64,000 nucleotides of DNA from Pararhodobacter oceanensis (GTDB taxonomy: Bacteria > Pseudomonadota > Alphaproteobacteria > Rhodobacterales > Rhodobacteraceae). This document shows positions 52,156-61,722 of the stretch, piece after piece. The translations under genes were made by a program, and so were the position numbers. The DNA lies in contig NZ_QDKM01000001.1 in assembly GCF_003076755.1 (NCBI RefSeq), forward strand, positions 434,001-498,000, read 5' to 3'. The notes under the pieces were generated by a model, which saw only the letters and a list, made by a program, of their open reading frames with translations, did no database searches and was not told where the DNA came from. How positions within the stretch are numbered: position 1 is the first letter of the stretch; every line of letters begins with the position of its first letter.

Positions 52156-53700
52156 TCAGCCAAAGGCGTCCGGCTCCGACGCCTTACGCTGCGCCACATA
52201 GGCCTCCAGCGCCTCGACAATCGCCGGATCAATCGGCGGCGCCTGATAGTCGCCGAGCATCTTGCGCACCCGGGCTCCGGCCAGCGTGGCACTGTCGCGC
52301 GCGCCCTCTTCTTCCCATTGCTCATAGGGTTTGTAATCCAGCACATCCGAGCGCCAGAAGGCGGATTTGAAATTCGCCTGCGTATGCTCGCAGCCCAGAA
52401 AATGCCCGCCCGGTCCGACTTCGCGCAGCGCATTCATCGCCTGCCCGTTTTCATCCATCGACACGCCCTGCGCCAGATGGTGCAAAGTGCCCAACTGATC
52501 CGCATCCAGCACGAATTTCTCGAATGAGGCCACCAGCCCGCCCTCGAGCCAGCCACAGGCGTGCAGCATGAAGTTCACCCCCGACAACAGCGCCATATTC
52601 AGCGAGTTCGAGGTTTCATAGGCCGCCTGCGCATCGGGCAGTTTTGAGCCGCTGAACGACCCGCCCGAGCGATAGGGCAGGTTCAACCGCCGCGCCAATT
52701 GCCCGACGCCGTAGGTGATATGCGCCGCTTCCGGCGTGCCAAACGTCGGCGCGCCCGAGTTCATGTCGATCGAGGTGACAAAGGCGCCCATGATCACCGG
52801 CGCGCCTTTGCGCACCAGCTGCGAATAGGCGACACCGGCCAGCGCCTCGGCCAAGACCTGCGTCAGCGTCCCCGCCACGGTCACCGGTGCCATCGCCCCG
52901 CCGACGATAAACGGCGAGATGATCGCCGCCTGATTGGCCTCGGCATAGACCTCCAGCGCGCCCATCATCACATTGTCGAATGTCAGCGGCGAGTTGATAT
53001 TGATCAGCGAGGTCATCACCGTGTTTTGGTCAACGAAATCACCGCCAAACAGGATTTTCGACATGTTCACCGAATCCTCGGCGCGCACCTTCTCGGTCAC
53101 CGAGCCCATATAGGGTTTGTCGCTCAGCGTCATATGCGCCAGCAGCATATCCAGATGGCGCTTGTTGACCGCGATATCGGTCGGCTCGCAAACCGTGCCG
53201 CCCGAATGGTGCAGCCATTTCGACATATAGCCGAGTTTCACGAATTTACGGAAATCCTCGATCGTGGCATAACGCCGCCCGCCTTCATTGTCGCGCACGA
53301 AGGGCGGGCCATAGACCGGCGCCAGCACCAAGTTCTTGCCGCCAATCTCGACGTTGCGCTCGGGGTTGCGGGCGTGCTGGGTGAAGCTGGAGGGAGCGGT
53401 CGAACAGAGTTGACGCGCCAGACCGCGCGGAATGCGCACCCGCTCGCCGACCACATCGGCACCGGCCGCGCGCCAACGCTCCAAGGCCGCCGGATTCTCG
53501 ACAAAATTAACGCCGATCTCTTCCAACACCGTTTCGGCGTTGTATTCGATGATCTGCAACGCCTCTTCGTTGAGGATCTCGAAATTCGGAATGTTTCGCG
53601 TGATGAACTTTGCGGTTTCAATCGAAACAGCCGTGCGCTCTGCGCGCCGCGCCGCGCCACCGCCGCCCCGTGTCCGCCGTGCTGGTCTGACTTCGCTCAT
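52156..53700 (-). CDS. MttB-family methyltransferase without pyrrolysine
   Basis: A 514-residue member of the trimethylamine:corrinoid methyltransferase (MttB) superfamily. The frame has no internal amber codon, so it lacks the pyrrolysine of archaeal MttB and belongs to the MtgB-like group, some of which demethylate glycine betaine or related quaternary amines to a corrinoid protein. NIPNFEILNEEALQIIEYNA and FTQHARNPERNVEIGGKN are conserved family blocks, and KYMSK-like, HGGTVCEPTDI and GGSFSGSKLPDAQAAYE later. The first 25 residues are basic and variable. No corrinoid protein or MtbA is adjacent. In aerobic Rhodobacterales the role is unsettled. Confidence 0.82.
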   Translation of the reverse strand: MSEVRPARRTRGGGGAARRAERTAVSIETAKFITRNIPNFEILNEEALQIIEYNAETVLEEIGVNFVENPAALERWRAAGADVVGERVRIPRGLARQLCSTAPSSFTQHARNPERNVEIGGKNLVLAPVYGPPFVRDNEGGRRYATIEDFRKFVKLGYMSKWLHHSGGTVCEPTDIAVNKRHLDMLLAHMTLSDKPYMGSVTEKVRAEDSVNMSKILFGGDFVDQNTVMTSLININSPLTFDNVMMGALEVYAEANQAAIISPFIVGGAMAPVTVAGTLTQVLAEALAGVAYSQLVRKGAPVIMGAFVTSIDMNSGAPTFGTPEAAHITYGVGQLARRLNLPYRSGGSFSGSKLPDAQAAYETSNSLNMALLSGVNFMLHACGWLEGGLVASFEKFVLDADQLGTLHHLAQGVSMDENGQAMNALREVGPGGHFLGCEHTQANFKSAFWRSDVLDYKPYEQWEEEGARDSATLAGARVRKMLGDYQAPPIDPAIVEALEAYVAQRKASEPDAFG

Positions 53701-53845
53701 CGCTCTTGCCCTTACAAAAATAGCTCTGCGCCGAGAGATAGGCGCTTGGCGCAGAACCGGATGGACAAGAAGCGCCGGTTACGGGCGAAAGGCGACATCG
53801 CGTCGTCGCGCGCCTGTGCAGACCCTGTTGCAGCCGCGTTTTACC

Positions 53846-54082
53846 CTAGCGCACCGCGCCCAAAATCCGCTTCCACAGCGTCCCGCCCAACCGCTTGCCG
53901 AGTACGAAATAAGCGACGATCAGCACCAAAAGCACCACGGCGGGCCAACCATTGAGGCTAAAACCGCCTTCGGTGGTGTTGCCGGTCAGTGCCGCAATGA
54001 CAAAACCGCCCAGCAAAAACACGGTTAAAAAGTCGAGAAGTGCCGCCAGAACGATTCTCCATGTTGACACGCTATTGCTCAT
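53846..54082 (-). CDS. Small two-helix membrane protein
   Basis: A 78-residue protein with hydrophobic stretches AALLDFLTVFLLGGFVIAAL and WPAVVLLVLIVAYFVLG, the latter followed by KRLGGTLWKRILGA. The last part resembles an RDD-family end, but the domain is too short to be sure. AGGAGAGGG precedes the ATG by three bases, so it is very likely translated. It lies between MttB-like and guaA, divergent from guaA. Function unknown. Confidence 0.7.
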   Translation of the reverse strand: MSNSVSTWRIVLAALLDFLTVFLLGGFVIAALTGNTTEGGFSLNGWPAVVLLVLIVAYFVLGKRLGGTLWKRILGAVR

Positions 54083-54253
54083 TGCCCTCTCCTGTGATGG
54101 CGCCGCCAAACAGCGCTTGGGGCGCCAGTCTAGCGAGCGCCCGCGCCCCTGTCCGCGCCAAAGCACCTCTGACGGGGAAATTTAGGCGCAATCCGCCCGT
54201 GGCGCGCGCTTGTCCTCTTGCGCGTTCAGCCGCCCGCGCATATTGCCAAAGGC

Positions 54254-55840
54254 ATGACCAGCATGACCCATGACCGCCTCTTGATCATCGACTTCGGCAG
54301 CCAGGTAACGCAGTTGATTGCGCGCCGCCTGCGGGAGTTGAATGTCTATTGTGAAATCCATCCCTACCAGAATGTCAGCGATGATTTTCTGGCCACATTC
54401 GCGCCGAAAGCGATCATCCTCTCGGGCGGCCCCGACAGTGTGACCCGCGAAGGCTCGCCGCGCCCACCCGCGCGCACCTTTGAACTGGGTGTGCCAGTGC
54501 TGGGCATCTGCTATGGCCAGCAGGTGATGATGGAGATGCTGGGCGGCAAGGTCGAAAGCGGCCATGGCACCGCCGAATTCGGCCGCGCCTATGTCACCCC
54601 GAAAGAGCCGCTCGATCTGATGCAGGGCTGGTTTACCGGCGCCGGCACGGGTGCAGGCAAGGACGCGGGGCGCGAGCAGGTCTGGATGAGCCACGGCGAC
54701 CATGTGGCGCAGATCGCGCCGGGGTTTGAGGTCTACGGCACCTCGCCGGGTGCGCCCTTTGCGATCACCGCCGATGCCGCGCGGCATTTCTACGCGGTGC
54801 AATTCCACCCCGAGGTGCATCACACCCCCAAGGGCGCCTCGCTGTTCGCCAATTTCGTGCATATCGCCGGGTTCAGCGGCGATTGGACGATGGGCGCCTA
54901 CCGCGACGAGGCGATCAAGGCGATCCGCGAGCAGGTCGGCGACAAACAGGTGATTTGCGGCTTGTCGGGCGGCGTTGACAGCTCGGTGGCGGCCGTGCTG
55001 ATCCATGAGGCGATTGGCGACCAGCTCACTTGCGTCTTCGTGGATCACGGGCTTTTGCGGCTGAATGAGGCCGATGAGGTCGTAAAAATGTTCCGCGACA
55101 ATTACAATATCCCGCTGATCCACGCCGACGAATCCGAGCTATTCTTGGGCGAGCTTGAGGGCGTTTCTGACCCCGAAACCAAGCGCAAGATCATCGGCCG
55201 GTTGTTCATCGACGTGTTCCAGAAATACGCCAATGAGATCGAGGGCGCCGAGTTCCTCGCCCAAGGCACGCTTTACCCCGATGTGATTGAATCCGTGTCG
55301 TTTTCCGGCGGTCCTTCGGTGACGATCAAATCCCACCACAACGTCGGTGGATTGCCCGAGAAGATGGGTCTGAAACTCGTTGAACCCCTGCGCGAACTGT
55401 TCAAAGACGAGGTCCGCGCCCTGGGCCGCGAGTTGGGCCTGCCCGCCAGTTTCATCGGCCGCCATCCCTTCCCCGGACCGGGGCTTGCGATCCGCTGCCC
55501 CGGCGAGATCACCCGCGAGAAGCTCGAGATCCTGCGTAAGGCCGATGCGGTCTATATCGACCAGATCCGCAAGCACGGGCTTTATGACGAAATCTGGCAA
55601 GCCTTCGCCGCGATCCTGCCGATGCGCACGGTCGGCGTGATGGGCGACGGGCGCACCTATGACTTCGCTCTGGGCCTGCGCGCGGTGACCTCGGTCGACG
55701 GGATGACCGCCGATTACTACCCGTTCACCCATGAGTTTCTGGGCGAAACCTCGACGCGGATCATCAACGAAGTGCCGGGGATCAACCGCGTGTTCTACGA
55801 TTGCACCTCGAAACCGCCGGGCACCATCGAACTGGAATAA
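54254..55840 (+). CDS. guaA: GMP synthase (glutamine-hydrolysing)
   Basis: A 528-residue GuaA. The amidotransferase half has the nucleophile in [12 protein letters not shown] (C about 86) and QFHPEVHHT; the ATP-PPase half has [12 protein letters not shown] (near 238) and the C-terminal dimer domain ends GTIELE. It converts XMP to GMP. The N-terminus [20 protein letters not shown] is exact. Start could be at 54263 (three codons later); both have AAGG upstream. The next 26 bases past the stop lead into the inverted-repeat element copy C. Confidence 0.95.
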   Translation: MTSMTHDRLLIIDFGSQVTQLIARRLRELNVYCEIHPYQNVSDDFLATFAPKAIILSGGPDSVTREGSPRPPARTFELGVPVLGICYGQQVMMEMLGGKVESGHGTAEFGRAYVTPKEPLDLMQGWFTGAGTGAGKDAGREQVWMSHGDHVAQIAPGFEVYGTSPGAPFAITADAARHFYAVQFHPEVHHTPKGASLFANFVHIAGFSGDWTMGAYRDEAIKAIREQVGDKQVICGLSGGVDSSVAAVLIHEAIGDQLTCVFVDHGLLRLNEADEVVKMFRDNYNIPLIHADESELFLGELEGVSDPETKRKIIGRLFIDVFQKYANEIEGAEFLAQGTLYPDVIESVSFSGGPSVTIKSHHNVGGLPEKMGLKLVEPLRELFKDEVRALGRELGLPASFIGRHPFPGPGLAIRCPGEITREKLEILRKADAVYIDQIRKHGLYDEIWQAFAAILPMRTVGVMGDGRTYDFALGLRAVTSVDGMTADYYPFTHEFLGETSTRIINEVPGINRVFYDCTSKPPGTIELE

Positions 55841-55866
55841 CGCCAACCCTCAGGCCCGTGGCCACC

Positions 55867-56002
55867 ACGGGCCGCGCCCGCCCCTCCCCCCCGGGAGGGC
55901 GCTTTGGCGATGTCATTCGCCGCTCTATCGACATTGATGCTTGCGGGCGCAGCGCGATGCTCCAAGCCCATCGGCGCCCACCCAGGGTCGGGCGCGTCCC
56001 GT
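55867..56002. repeat. Inverted-repeat element, copy C (136 bp)
   Basis: ACGGGCCGCGCCCGCCCC and GGGTCGGGCGCGTCCCGT are complementary at 16 of 18 positions. Inside, CCCCCCCGGGAGGGCGC, TTGGCGATGTCATTCG, GATGCTTGCGGGCGCAGC and GGCGCCCACCCA match copy B when B is reversed; the left outer hairpin CCCGTGGCCACCACGGG is also shared. It fills the gap between convergent guaA and the Kef-type gene and could also terminate. Confidence 0.78.
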
Positions 56003-56012
56003 CTCGCTTCGC

Positions 56013-57908
56013 TTAGGCGCTGCCCTCACGCGCCACCTCGGGACCGCCCTCGCTCGCCTCTTTCATCCGTGCGCGCAGATCATCCTCCCATTTCGCGATA
56101 TTCTCGCGCACATGCCGCGCATATTCGCTGTTCTCGGCATGCGGGTCGTGGATGTTATAAATCTCGGCCAGTTCCAGCATCATCCGCCGGTCGAAATCCT
56201 CGAATACCTTGACCATCCGCGTCGCTGCCGCGCGCGAATTGCCCAGCGCCTCCAGCACCGAGCGGGTGGCGCGGATCGAACTGTCATAGGTCTCGCGGAT
56301 GATATCGCGGCAGCCCACCGCCCAGAGATCATAAACATGGGTTCGGTCATAGGCGCGCGCCACCACATGCACCTGCGGATAATTCTGCCGCATATAGCGA
56401 GCGAGTTCGGTCACCGCCTCTCTGCCGTCAATCGCGATTACCAGAATCTTCGCATCCTCAATCCCCGCCGCATGCAGAAGATCGGCCCGCGTCGCATCGC
56501 CGAAATGCACTCGCAGGCCGAAACTGCGCAGCATTTCAAGCTGTTCGCTGCTGTAATCAACCACCGTGGTCTCGATATTCGCCGCCTGTAGCGTGCGGTT
56601 GATGATCCCGCCAAAACGCCCGTGACCAGCGATGATGATCTTGGCATCCGAATCGATTTCATCGGCTTCGGCGGCCTGCCCGCGCGAATATCGCGGCGCG
56701 ATCACCTTGTCATAAAGGATGAACAAAGCTGGGGTCAGTAGCATCGACAGCGCCACCACCAAGAGCAAGAGATCCGCGATTTCGGGCGGCATCACCGCAG
56801 ACGCCACGGTGAAGGAGATCAGCACAAAGCCGAATTCCCCCGCCTGCGCCAAGCCCAGTGCAAAGAGGAATTTATGCGCGCCCTGCAGGTTGAAAAGCCG
56901 CCCGATGACCAAGAGCACCGCCGCTTTCAACAGGATCAACCCCAGCGTCATCGCCAAGATTAACGAAAGGTTATCCCACAAGAGGGCAAAGTTAATGCTC
57001 GCCCCGACGGTGATAAAGAAAATGCCCAGAAAGATGCCTTTGAACGGCGCGATATCGCTTTCGATCTCATGGCGGTATTCGCTATTCGCCATCACCACAC
57101 CGGCCAGAAAAGTGCCCAGCGCGGGCGAAACACCGACCATGGTCATCAACAGCGCAATGCCCAGAACCATCATCAAGGCGGCGCTGACAAACAGCTCCCG
57201 CAGCCGCGCGCGCGAGACAAAGCGAAAGATCGGGCCGGTCAGATAAAGCCCCGCCAGACAGACGAAGGCAATCGCCGCCAGCGTGACCAGCGCCACCTGC
57301 CAACCGGCTAACCCCTCGACAAGGCTCAGGTTTAACCCCTCAGCGCCATGCCCGCCCGCCTCAGGCGCATGGTGCAAAGCGTCCGCCAGTTCCGGCAATG
57401 CCAGCAGCGGGATCAGCGCCAGCATCGGGATCACCGCGATATCCTGCAGCAACAACACCGAGAAACTCGCCTGCCCACCGTCACTGCGCAGCAAACCCTT
57501 TTCATTCAGCGTCTGGTTCACAATAGCGGTCGAGGACAGCGCGAACACCAGTCCAATCGCCAGCGCCACGGTCCAGCCCTGCCCCAACAGCATCGCGATC
57601 GCCATCACCGCCAGCGTGGTTAACACCACCTGCAACCCACCCATCACAAAGATCCGCGCGCGCATCTCCCACAGCGTCTTTGGCTGCATCTCGAGCCCGA
57701 CCAGAAACAGCATCATCACCACGCCAAATTCGGTAAAATGCTGCAGCGCCAACACATCGACGCCCGCGCCATAAAGGATCGGGCTGATCGCGATTCCGGC
57801 GATCAAATAGCCCAGAACCGAGCCCAAACCGAGCTTCGAGGCAATCGGCACCGCGATCACCCCCGCAGAAAGCAGCACGAAAGCAATGAACAGAAATTCA
57901 GCGGTCAT
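56013..57908 (-). CDS. Kef-type K+/H+ antiporter (CPA2), KefB/C-like
   Basis: A 631-residue protein with about 12 membrane helices (residues 1-390) and a C-terminal RCK domain. The helix-4/5 LVGLEMQPKTLWEM and FALSSTAIVNQTLNEKG regions are diagnostic. The RCK domain has KIIIAGHGRFGGIINRTL (NAD-type GxGxxG) near 415. KefB/C effluxes K+ to acidify the cytoplasm in response to glutathione adducts of electrophiles. The chosen ATG has AAGGAG six bases upstream. No KefF/KefG ancillary protein is adjacent. Confidence 0.9.
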   Translation of the reverse strand: MTAEFLFIAFVLLSAGVIAVPIASKLGLGSVLGYLIAGIAISPILYGAGVDVLALQHFTEFGVVMMLFLVGLEMQPKTLWEMRARIFVMGGLQVVLTTLAVMAIAMLLGQGWTVALAIGLVFALSSTAIVNQTLNEKGLLRSDGGQASFSVLLLQDIAVIPMLALIPLLALPELADALHHAPEAGGHGAEGLNLSLVEGLAGWQVALVTLAAIAFVCLAGLYLTGPIFRFVSRARLRELFVSAALMMVLGIALLMTMVGVSPALGTFLAGVVMANSEYRHEIESDIAPFKGIFLGIFFITVGASINFALLWDNLSLILAMTLGLILLKAAVLLVIGRLFNLQGAHKFLFALGLAQAGEFGFVLISFTVASAVMPPEIADLLLLVVALSMLLTPALFILYDKVIAPRYSRGQAAEADEIDSDAKIIIAGHGRFGGIINRTLQAANIETTVVDYSSEQLEMLRSFGLRVHFGDATRADLLHAAGIEDAKILVIAIDGREAVTELARYMRQNYPQVHVVARAYDRTHVYDLWAVGCRDIIRETYDSSIRATRSVLEALGNSRAAATRMVKVFEDFDRRMMLELAEIYNIHDPHAENSEYARHVRENIAKWEDDLRARMKEASEGGPEVAREGSA

Positions 57909-58221
57909 AGGGCTCCTTGGCGGATGGTGACTGATCGGGATGGGCGGCAAGTGATCGGGAACAGCTAGCGCGGCGTGCAATTGCGTGGCAGTCTAACGCA
58001 GAACAGCATCTCTCGCACAGCGAATACAGCGGTTTCCGCGCGGCCGACGCCGGTTTTTCACCCGCCCCACGCCCTGCACTTGCAACAGCACACCATGCAT
58101 GCGCCGCGACGTCGCGAGTAGAATTCTCTTGCGTCAAGCGCGTGCTTCGGCGCAGAATAGGACAGCATTACTGCCATATAGGCAGATAGGCGTCACGCAA
58201 AACCACGAGGGAGGTTCAGCC
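57909..58221. promoter_or_regulatory. Divergent gap with CTGCCATATAGGCAG palindrome
   Basis: The 313-base gap separates the Kef-type gene and iorAB and shows no gene. The only site noted is CTGCCATATAGGCAG at 58171-58185, an inverted repeat with a five-base centre, 37 bases before the iorAB ATG. It may be an operator or part of the promoter; this is weak. Confidence 0.3.
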
Positions 58222-61200
58222 ATGACCGCAATGATCCGCACGCCGCGTCTGGAAATGACGCTGGAAGACCGGCTGAACAAAGAGGAAGGCTGGGTCTATA
58301 TGACCGGCATGCAGGCGCTGGTGCGGCTGCCGATCCAGCAGGCCAAACGCGACAAAGCAGCGGGACTAAACACCGGCGGCTATATCTCGGGCTACCGCGG
58401 CTCGCCGGTGGGCATGTATGACGTGAATCTCTGGCAGGCCGAGACGGTTTTGCGCGAGCATAACGTGGTTTTTCAGCCCGGTATTAACGAAGATCTCGCC
58501 GCCACCGCCGTCTGGGGCTCGCAGCAGGTCGGGCTGTTTCCGGGCGCCAAAGTCGACGGTGTCTTCGGCATCTGGTATGGCAAAGCCCCCGGTCTCGACC
58601 GCTCGATGGACCCTTTGCGCCACGCCAATTTTGCCGGCACCAGCGAGAATGGTGGCGCGATTCTCTTGGTTGGCGATGACCACGGCGCGAAATCCTCGAC
58701 CGTGGCCTGTTATTCCGACATGAATTTCGCCTCCGCCGGGATGCCGCTTTTGGCCCCCGCCAACGCGCAGGAAGTGCTCGATTTCGGCCTCCACGGCATC
58801 GCCATGAGCCGCTATTCCTCGACCTATGTCGGCCTGAAGCTGGTCACCGATGTCGTCGAGGGCGGTGGCTCGGTCTTTATCGCGCCCGATAGCCCGCGCA
58901 TCGTGATGCCGCCGCGCGCCGCCAACCGCCCCGCGATCACCCCCTACACCACCACCATGGTGCAAGAGCGCGATCTTTACGACATCAAGATCGGGCTGGT
59001 GCTGGACTACGCGCGCGCCAATAATCTCAACCGGATCACCGGCGATGACGCGGCCACAATCGGCATCGTCGCGGCGGGCAAGGCGTGGCAGGATCTCGAG
59101 CAAGCGCTGGCCGGAATGGGCTATGCGGATGGCAAGATCAACGGCGCCAAAGTGCGCCTGTTGCAGGTCGGCATGGTCTGGCCCTTGGACAGCGAGGCGG
59201 TGAAACGCTTTGCCGAGGGGCTGGAGACGATCATCGTTGTCGAGGAAAAACGCCCACTTCTCGAAGACCAGATCCGCGCCTATCTCTACGGTGCCGACGC
59301 CGCCCCGCGGATCATCGGCAAAACCTATGCGGGACATATTTACGATCCAGATCAAGGCGATAGCGCCTTCCCGAACTTTGGCGAAGTCGACCCCGGCATG
59401 ATCACACGGGTGATCGCCCGCGCCGCCAATGAGGCCGATCCCAACTGCGGCATCGCCCTACCCAATGACGCGGGCCAGCCGCCGCGGCTCACCGGCGGCG
59501 CGGTGCGCCCGCCCTCGTTTTGCGCCGGTTGTCCCCATGGCCGCTCGACGCAGGTGATCGACGGCAGCCGCGCGCTCGCCGGCATCGGCTGTCACACAAT
59601 GGCGCTCTTGCGCGATCCCACCACCACCAATTCGGTCAGCCATATGGGCGGCGAAGGCGCGGTCTGGCTGGGCCAAATGCATTTCACCGACGAGGAACAT
59701 ATCTTCGCCAATATGGGCGACGGGACATACTTCCACTCGGGCCTGCTGGCGATCCGCGCGGCGATCGCGGCCAAGGCGCATATGACCTATAAACTGCTGC
59801 ACAACGGCTTTGTCTCGATGACCGGCGGGCAGCCCCATGACGGCGAAATCACCCCCGAATCGATGATCCGGCAAGTGATGGCCGAGGGCGTCAAACGCGT
59901 CGCGCTGGTCTCGGACGAGCCCGAAAAATTCAACAACACGGCCTTCGGCGCGGGCGTCACCCTGCACCACCGCACCGAACTCGAGAAGGTCCAGCAAGAA
60001 CTACGCGAAGAGCCCGGCGTCACCGTGATGCTCTACGACCAGCCCTGCGCGACCGAGCGCCGCCGGATGCGCAAACGTGGCAAATGGGATGACCCCGACA
60101 AGCGCGTGTTCATCAACCCCGCGGTCTGCGAAGGCTGCGGCGATTGCTCCACGGTCTCGCAATGTATGGCGATTGAGCCCTTGGAAACCGAGTTCGGCCG
60201 CAAGCGCCAGATTAACCAATCTTCCTGCAACAAGGATTTCTCCTGCGTCGAAGGGTTCTGCCCCTCTTTCGTGACGATTTCCGGTGCGCAATTGCGCAAG
60301 GGCGTGCAGGCGAGCGGCGCGATTGACACCAGCGACCTGCCCCTGCCCGCGATCCCCGAGGTCACCACCTCTTGGGCGATCCTCGTTTCCGGCATCGGCG
60401 GCGCGGGCGTGGTGACGGTCGGCCAGACATTGGCGGTCGCGGCGCATGCGGCGGGGTATTATTCTTCGAACCTCGACATCACCGGATTGGCCCAAAAATA
60501 CGGCGCCGTGCACTCGCATATCAAGATCGCCGCCAGCCCCGAAGACCGCCGCGCCACCCGTATCGCCGCGGGCGAAGCGCAGGCGCTGATCGGCTGTGAC
60601 CTCGTGGTCGCGGCGGGCGACGAGGCGCTGACCCAAGTCGACCGCGAGAGCGCCGTGGCGGTCACCGATCTGACCGTGGTGCCGACCGCCGAATTCTCGA
60701 AAAACCCCGATTGGCAGCTCAGCGGTGACGAGCAGATGTCGCGCCTTACCCGCGTCTTGGGCGACCGCGCGGTCGGCTTTGACGCGCAGGAACTGGCCGA
60801 GAAAGTCATGGGCGATCAAGTGTTTGCCAATATGATCTTGGTCGGCGCCTCTTGGCAGCAGGGCGGTATCCCGTTGCCTCTGGAGGCGATCCACCGCGGC
60901 ATTGAACTCAACGGCGTGCAGATTGACCGCAACAAACAGGCCTTTGATCTGGGCCGTTTGGTGATCGCCGACCGCGCCCGCGCCGAGGCGCTGGTCAAAC
61001 CTGCCGTGCCGGTCAATCTGGCCGCGCACCGGCCAAAAACACTGGCCGAGGTGATCGCGCATCGCTCTGCCGAACTGACCGATTACGCCAACGCCAAACT
61101 CGCCAAACGCTACACCGACATGCTGGCGCGCGCCGAGGCCGCCGGTCTTGATGAAGCGGCAAAACTGGCGCTCGCGCGCGGCTATTACAAGCTCTTGGCG

Positions 61201-61674
61201 GTCAAAGACGGCTGGGAGGTCGCGCGGCTCTACTCAAAACCTGCATTCAAAGAAGCGCTGGCCGAGACCTTCGACGGCGACCTGCGGCTGACCTTCCATG
61301 TCGGCGCCTGGCCCTTCGGCCGCACCGACAAGAAAACCGGCAAACCGGTCAAGGGTGAGGTCGGGCCGTGGCTGCTCAAAGCCTTTGGTATCATGGCCAA
61401 ATTCCGCGGACTGCGCGGCACTTTGATTGATCCGTTCCGCAACGATGCCGAGGCCAAACTCGCGCGGAAAATCCTCACCGATTACGAGGCGGATATCGAC
61501 TTCGCACTGGCGCATGCCTCGCCTGCCGCCGCCGGAGACATCGCCGCGCTCTTGGCCCTGCCCGACCAAATTCGCGGCTACGGACATATCCGCGAGCGCC
61601 ATGTCGCCGAAGTCGCCCCGAAACGCGCCGCCCTACGCGCCGCCATTGAGGCCACCCGCGCGCAGGCCGCTTAA
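58222..61674 (+). CDS. Indolepyruvate:ferredoxin oxidoreductase, fused
   Basis: A 1150-residue single-chain IorA-IorB type enzyme. Early GYISGYRGSPVGMYDVNLW is the pyrimidine-side domain; GAVWLGQMHF and NMGDGTYFHSG hold the ThDP/Mg motif; FINPAVCEGCGDCST and NQSSCNKDFSC are an iron-sulfur cluster (near 636); the C-terminal gamma domain begins WAILVSGIGGAGVVTVGQTL (about 725). It oxidises arylpyruvates or branched 2-oxoacids to acyl-CoA with ferredoxin, in aromatic amino acid breakdown. GGGAGG precedes the ATG by seven bases. It stands alone; no aminotransferase or ferredoxin gene is next to it. Confidence 0.92.
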   Translation: MTAMIRTPRLEMTLEDRLNKEEGWVYMTGMQALVRLPIQQAKRDKAAGLNTGGYISGYRGSPVGMYDVNLWQAETVLREHNVVFQPGINEDLAATAVWGSQQVGLFPGAKVDGVFGIWYGKAPGLDRSMDPLRHANFAGTSENGGAILLVGDDHGAKSSTVACYSDMNFASAGMPLLAPANAQEVLDFGLHGIAMSRYSSTYVGLKLVTDVVEGGGSVFIAPDSPRIVMPPRAANRPAITPYTTTMVQERDLYDIKIGLVLDYARANNLNRITGDDAATIGIVAAGKAWQDLEQALAGMGYADGKINGAKVRLLQVGMVWPLDSEAVKRFAEGLETIIVVEEKRPLLEDQIRAYLYGADAAPRIIGKTYAGHIYDPDQGDSAFPNFGEVDPGMITRVIARAANEADPNCGIALPNDAGQPPRLTGGAVRPPSFCAGCPHGRSTQVIDGSRALAGIGCHTMALLRDPTTTNSVSHMGGEGAVWLGQMHFTDEEHIFANMGDGTYFHSGLLAIRAAIAAKAHMTYKLLHNGFVSMTGGQPHDGEITPESMIRQVMAEGVKRVALVSDEPEKFNNTAFGAGVTLHHRTELEKVQQELREEPGVTVMLYDQPCATERRRMRKRGKWDDPDKRVFINPAVCEGCGDCSTVSQCMAIEPLETEFGRKRQINQSSCNKDFSCVEGFCPSFVTISGAQLRKGVQASGAIDTSDLPLPAIPEVTTSWAILVSGIGGAGVVTVGQTLAVAAHAAGYYSSNLDITGLAQKYGAVHSHIKIAASPEDRRATRIAAGEAQALIGCDLVVAAGDEALTQVDRESAVAVTDLTVVPTAEFSKNPDWQLSGDEQMSRLTRVLGDRAVGFDAQELAEKVMGDQVFANMILVGASWQQGGIPLPLEAIHRGIELNGVQIDRNKQAFDLGRLVIADRARAEALVKPAVPVNLAAHRPKTLAEVIAHRSAELTDYANAKLAKRYTDMLARAEAAGLDEAAKLALARGYYKLLAVKDGWEVARLYSKPAFKEALAETFDGDLRLTFHVGAWPFGRTDKKTGKPVKGEVGPWLLKAFGIMAKFRGLRGTLIDPFRNDAEAKLARKILTDYEADIDFALAHASPAAAGDIAALLALPDQIRGYGHIRERHVAEVAPKRAALRAAIEATRAQAA

Positions 61675-61699
61675 GACAGGCGCCTGAGCCATTAACCAA

Positions 61700-61722
61700 G
61701 CCTGAGCGCCCAGCGCTCAGGC
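61700..61722. terminator. Hairpin between convergent iorAB and lhgO
   Basis: GCCTGAGCGC / GCGCTCAGGC, a perfect 10-bp stem with a 3-base loop, overlaps the lhgO stop codon. No T-run. Likely a shared end for both converging messages. Confidence 0.55.

Noticed and set aside
52156-53700. Pyrrolysine-containing MttB
   Set aside because: The frame has no in-frame TAG, and no pyl genes are present.
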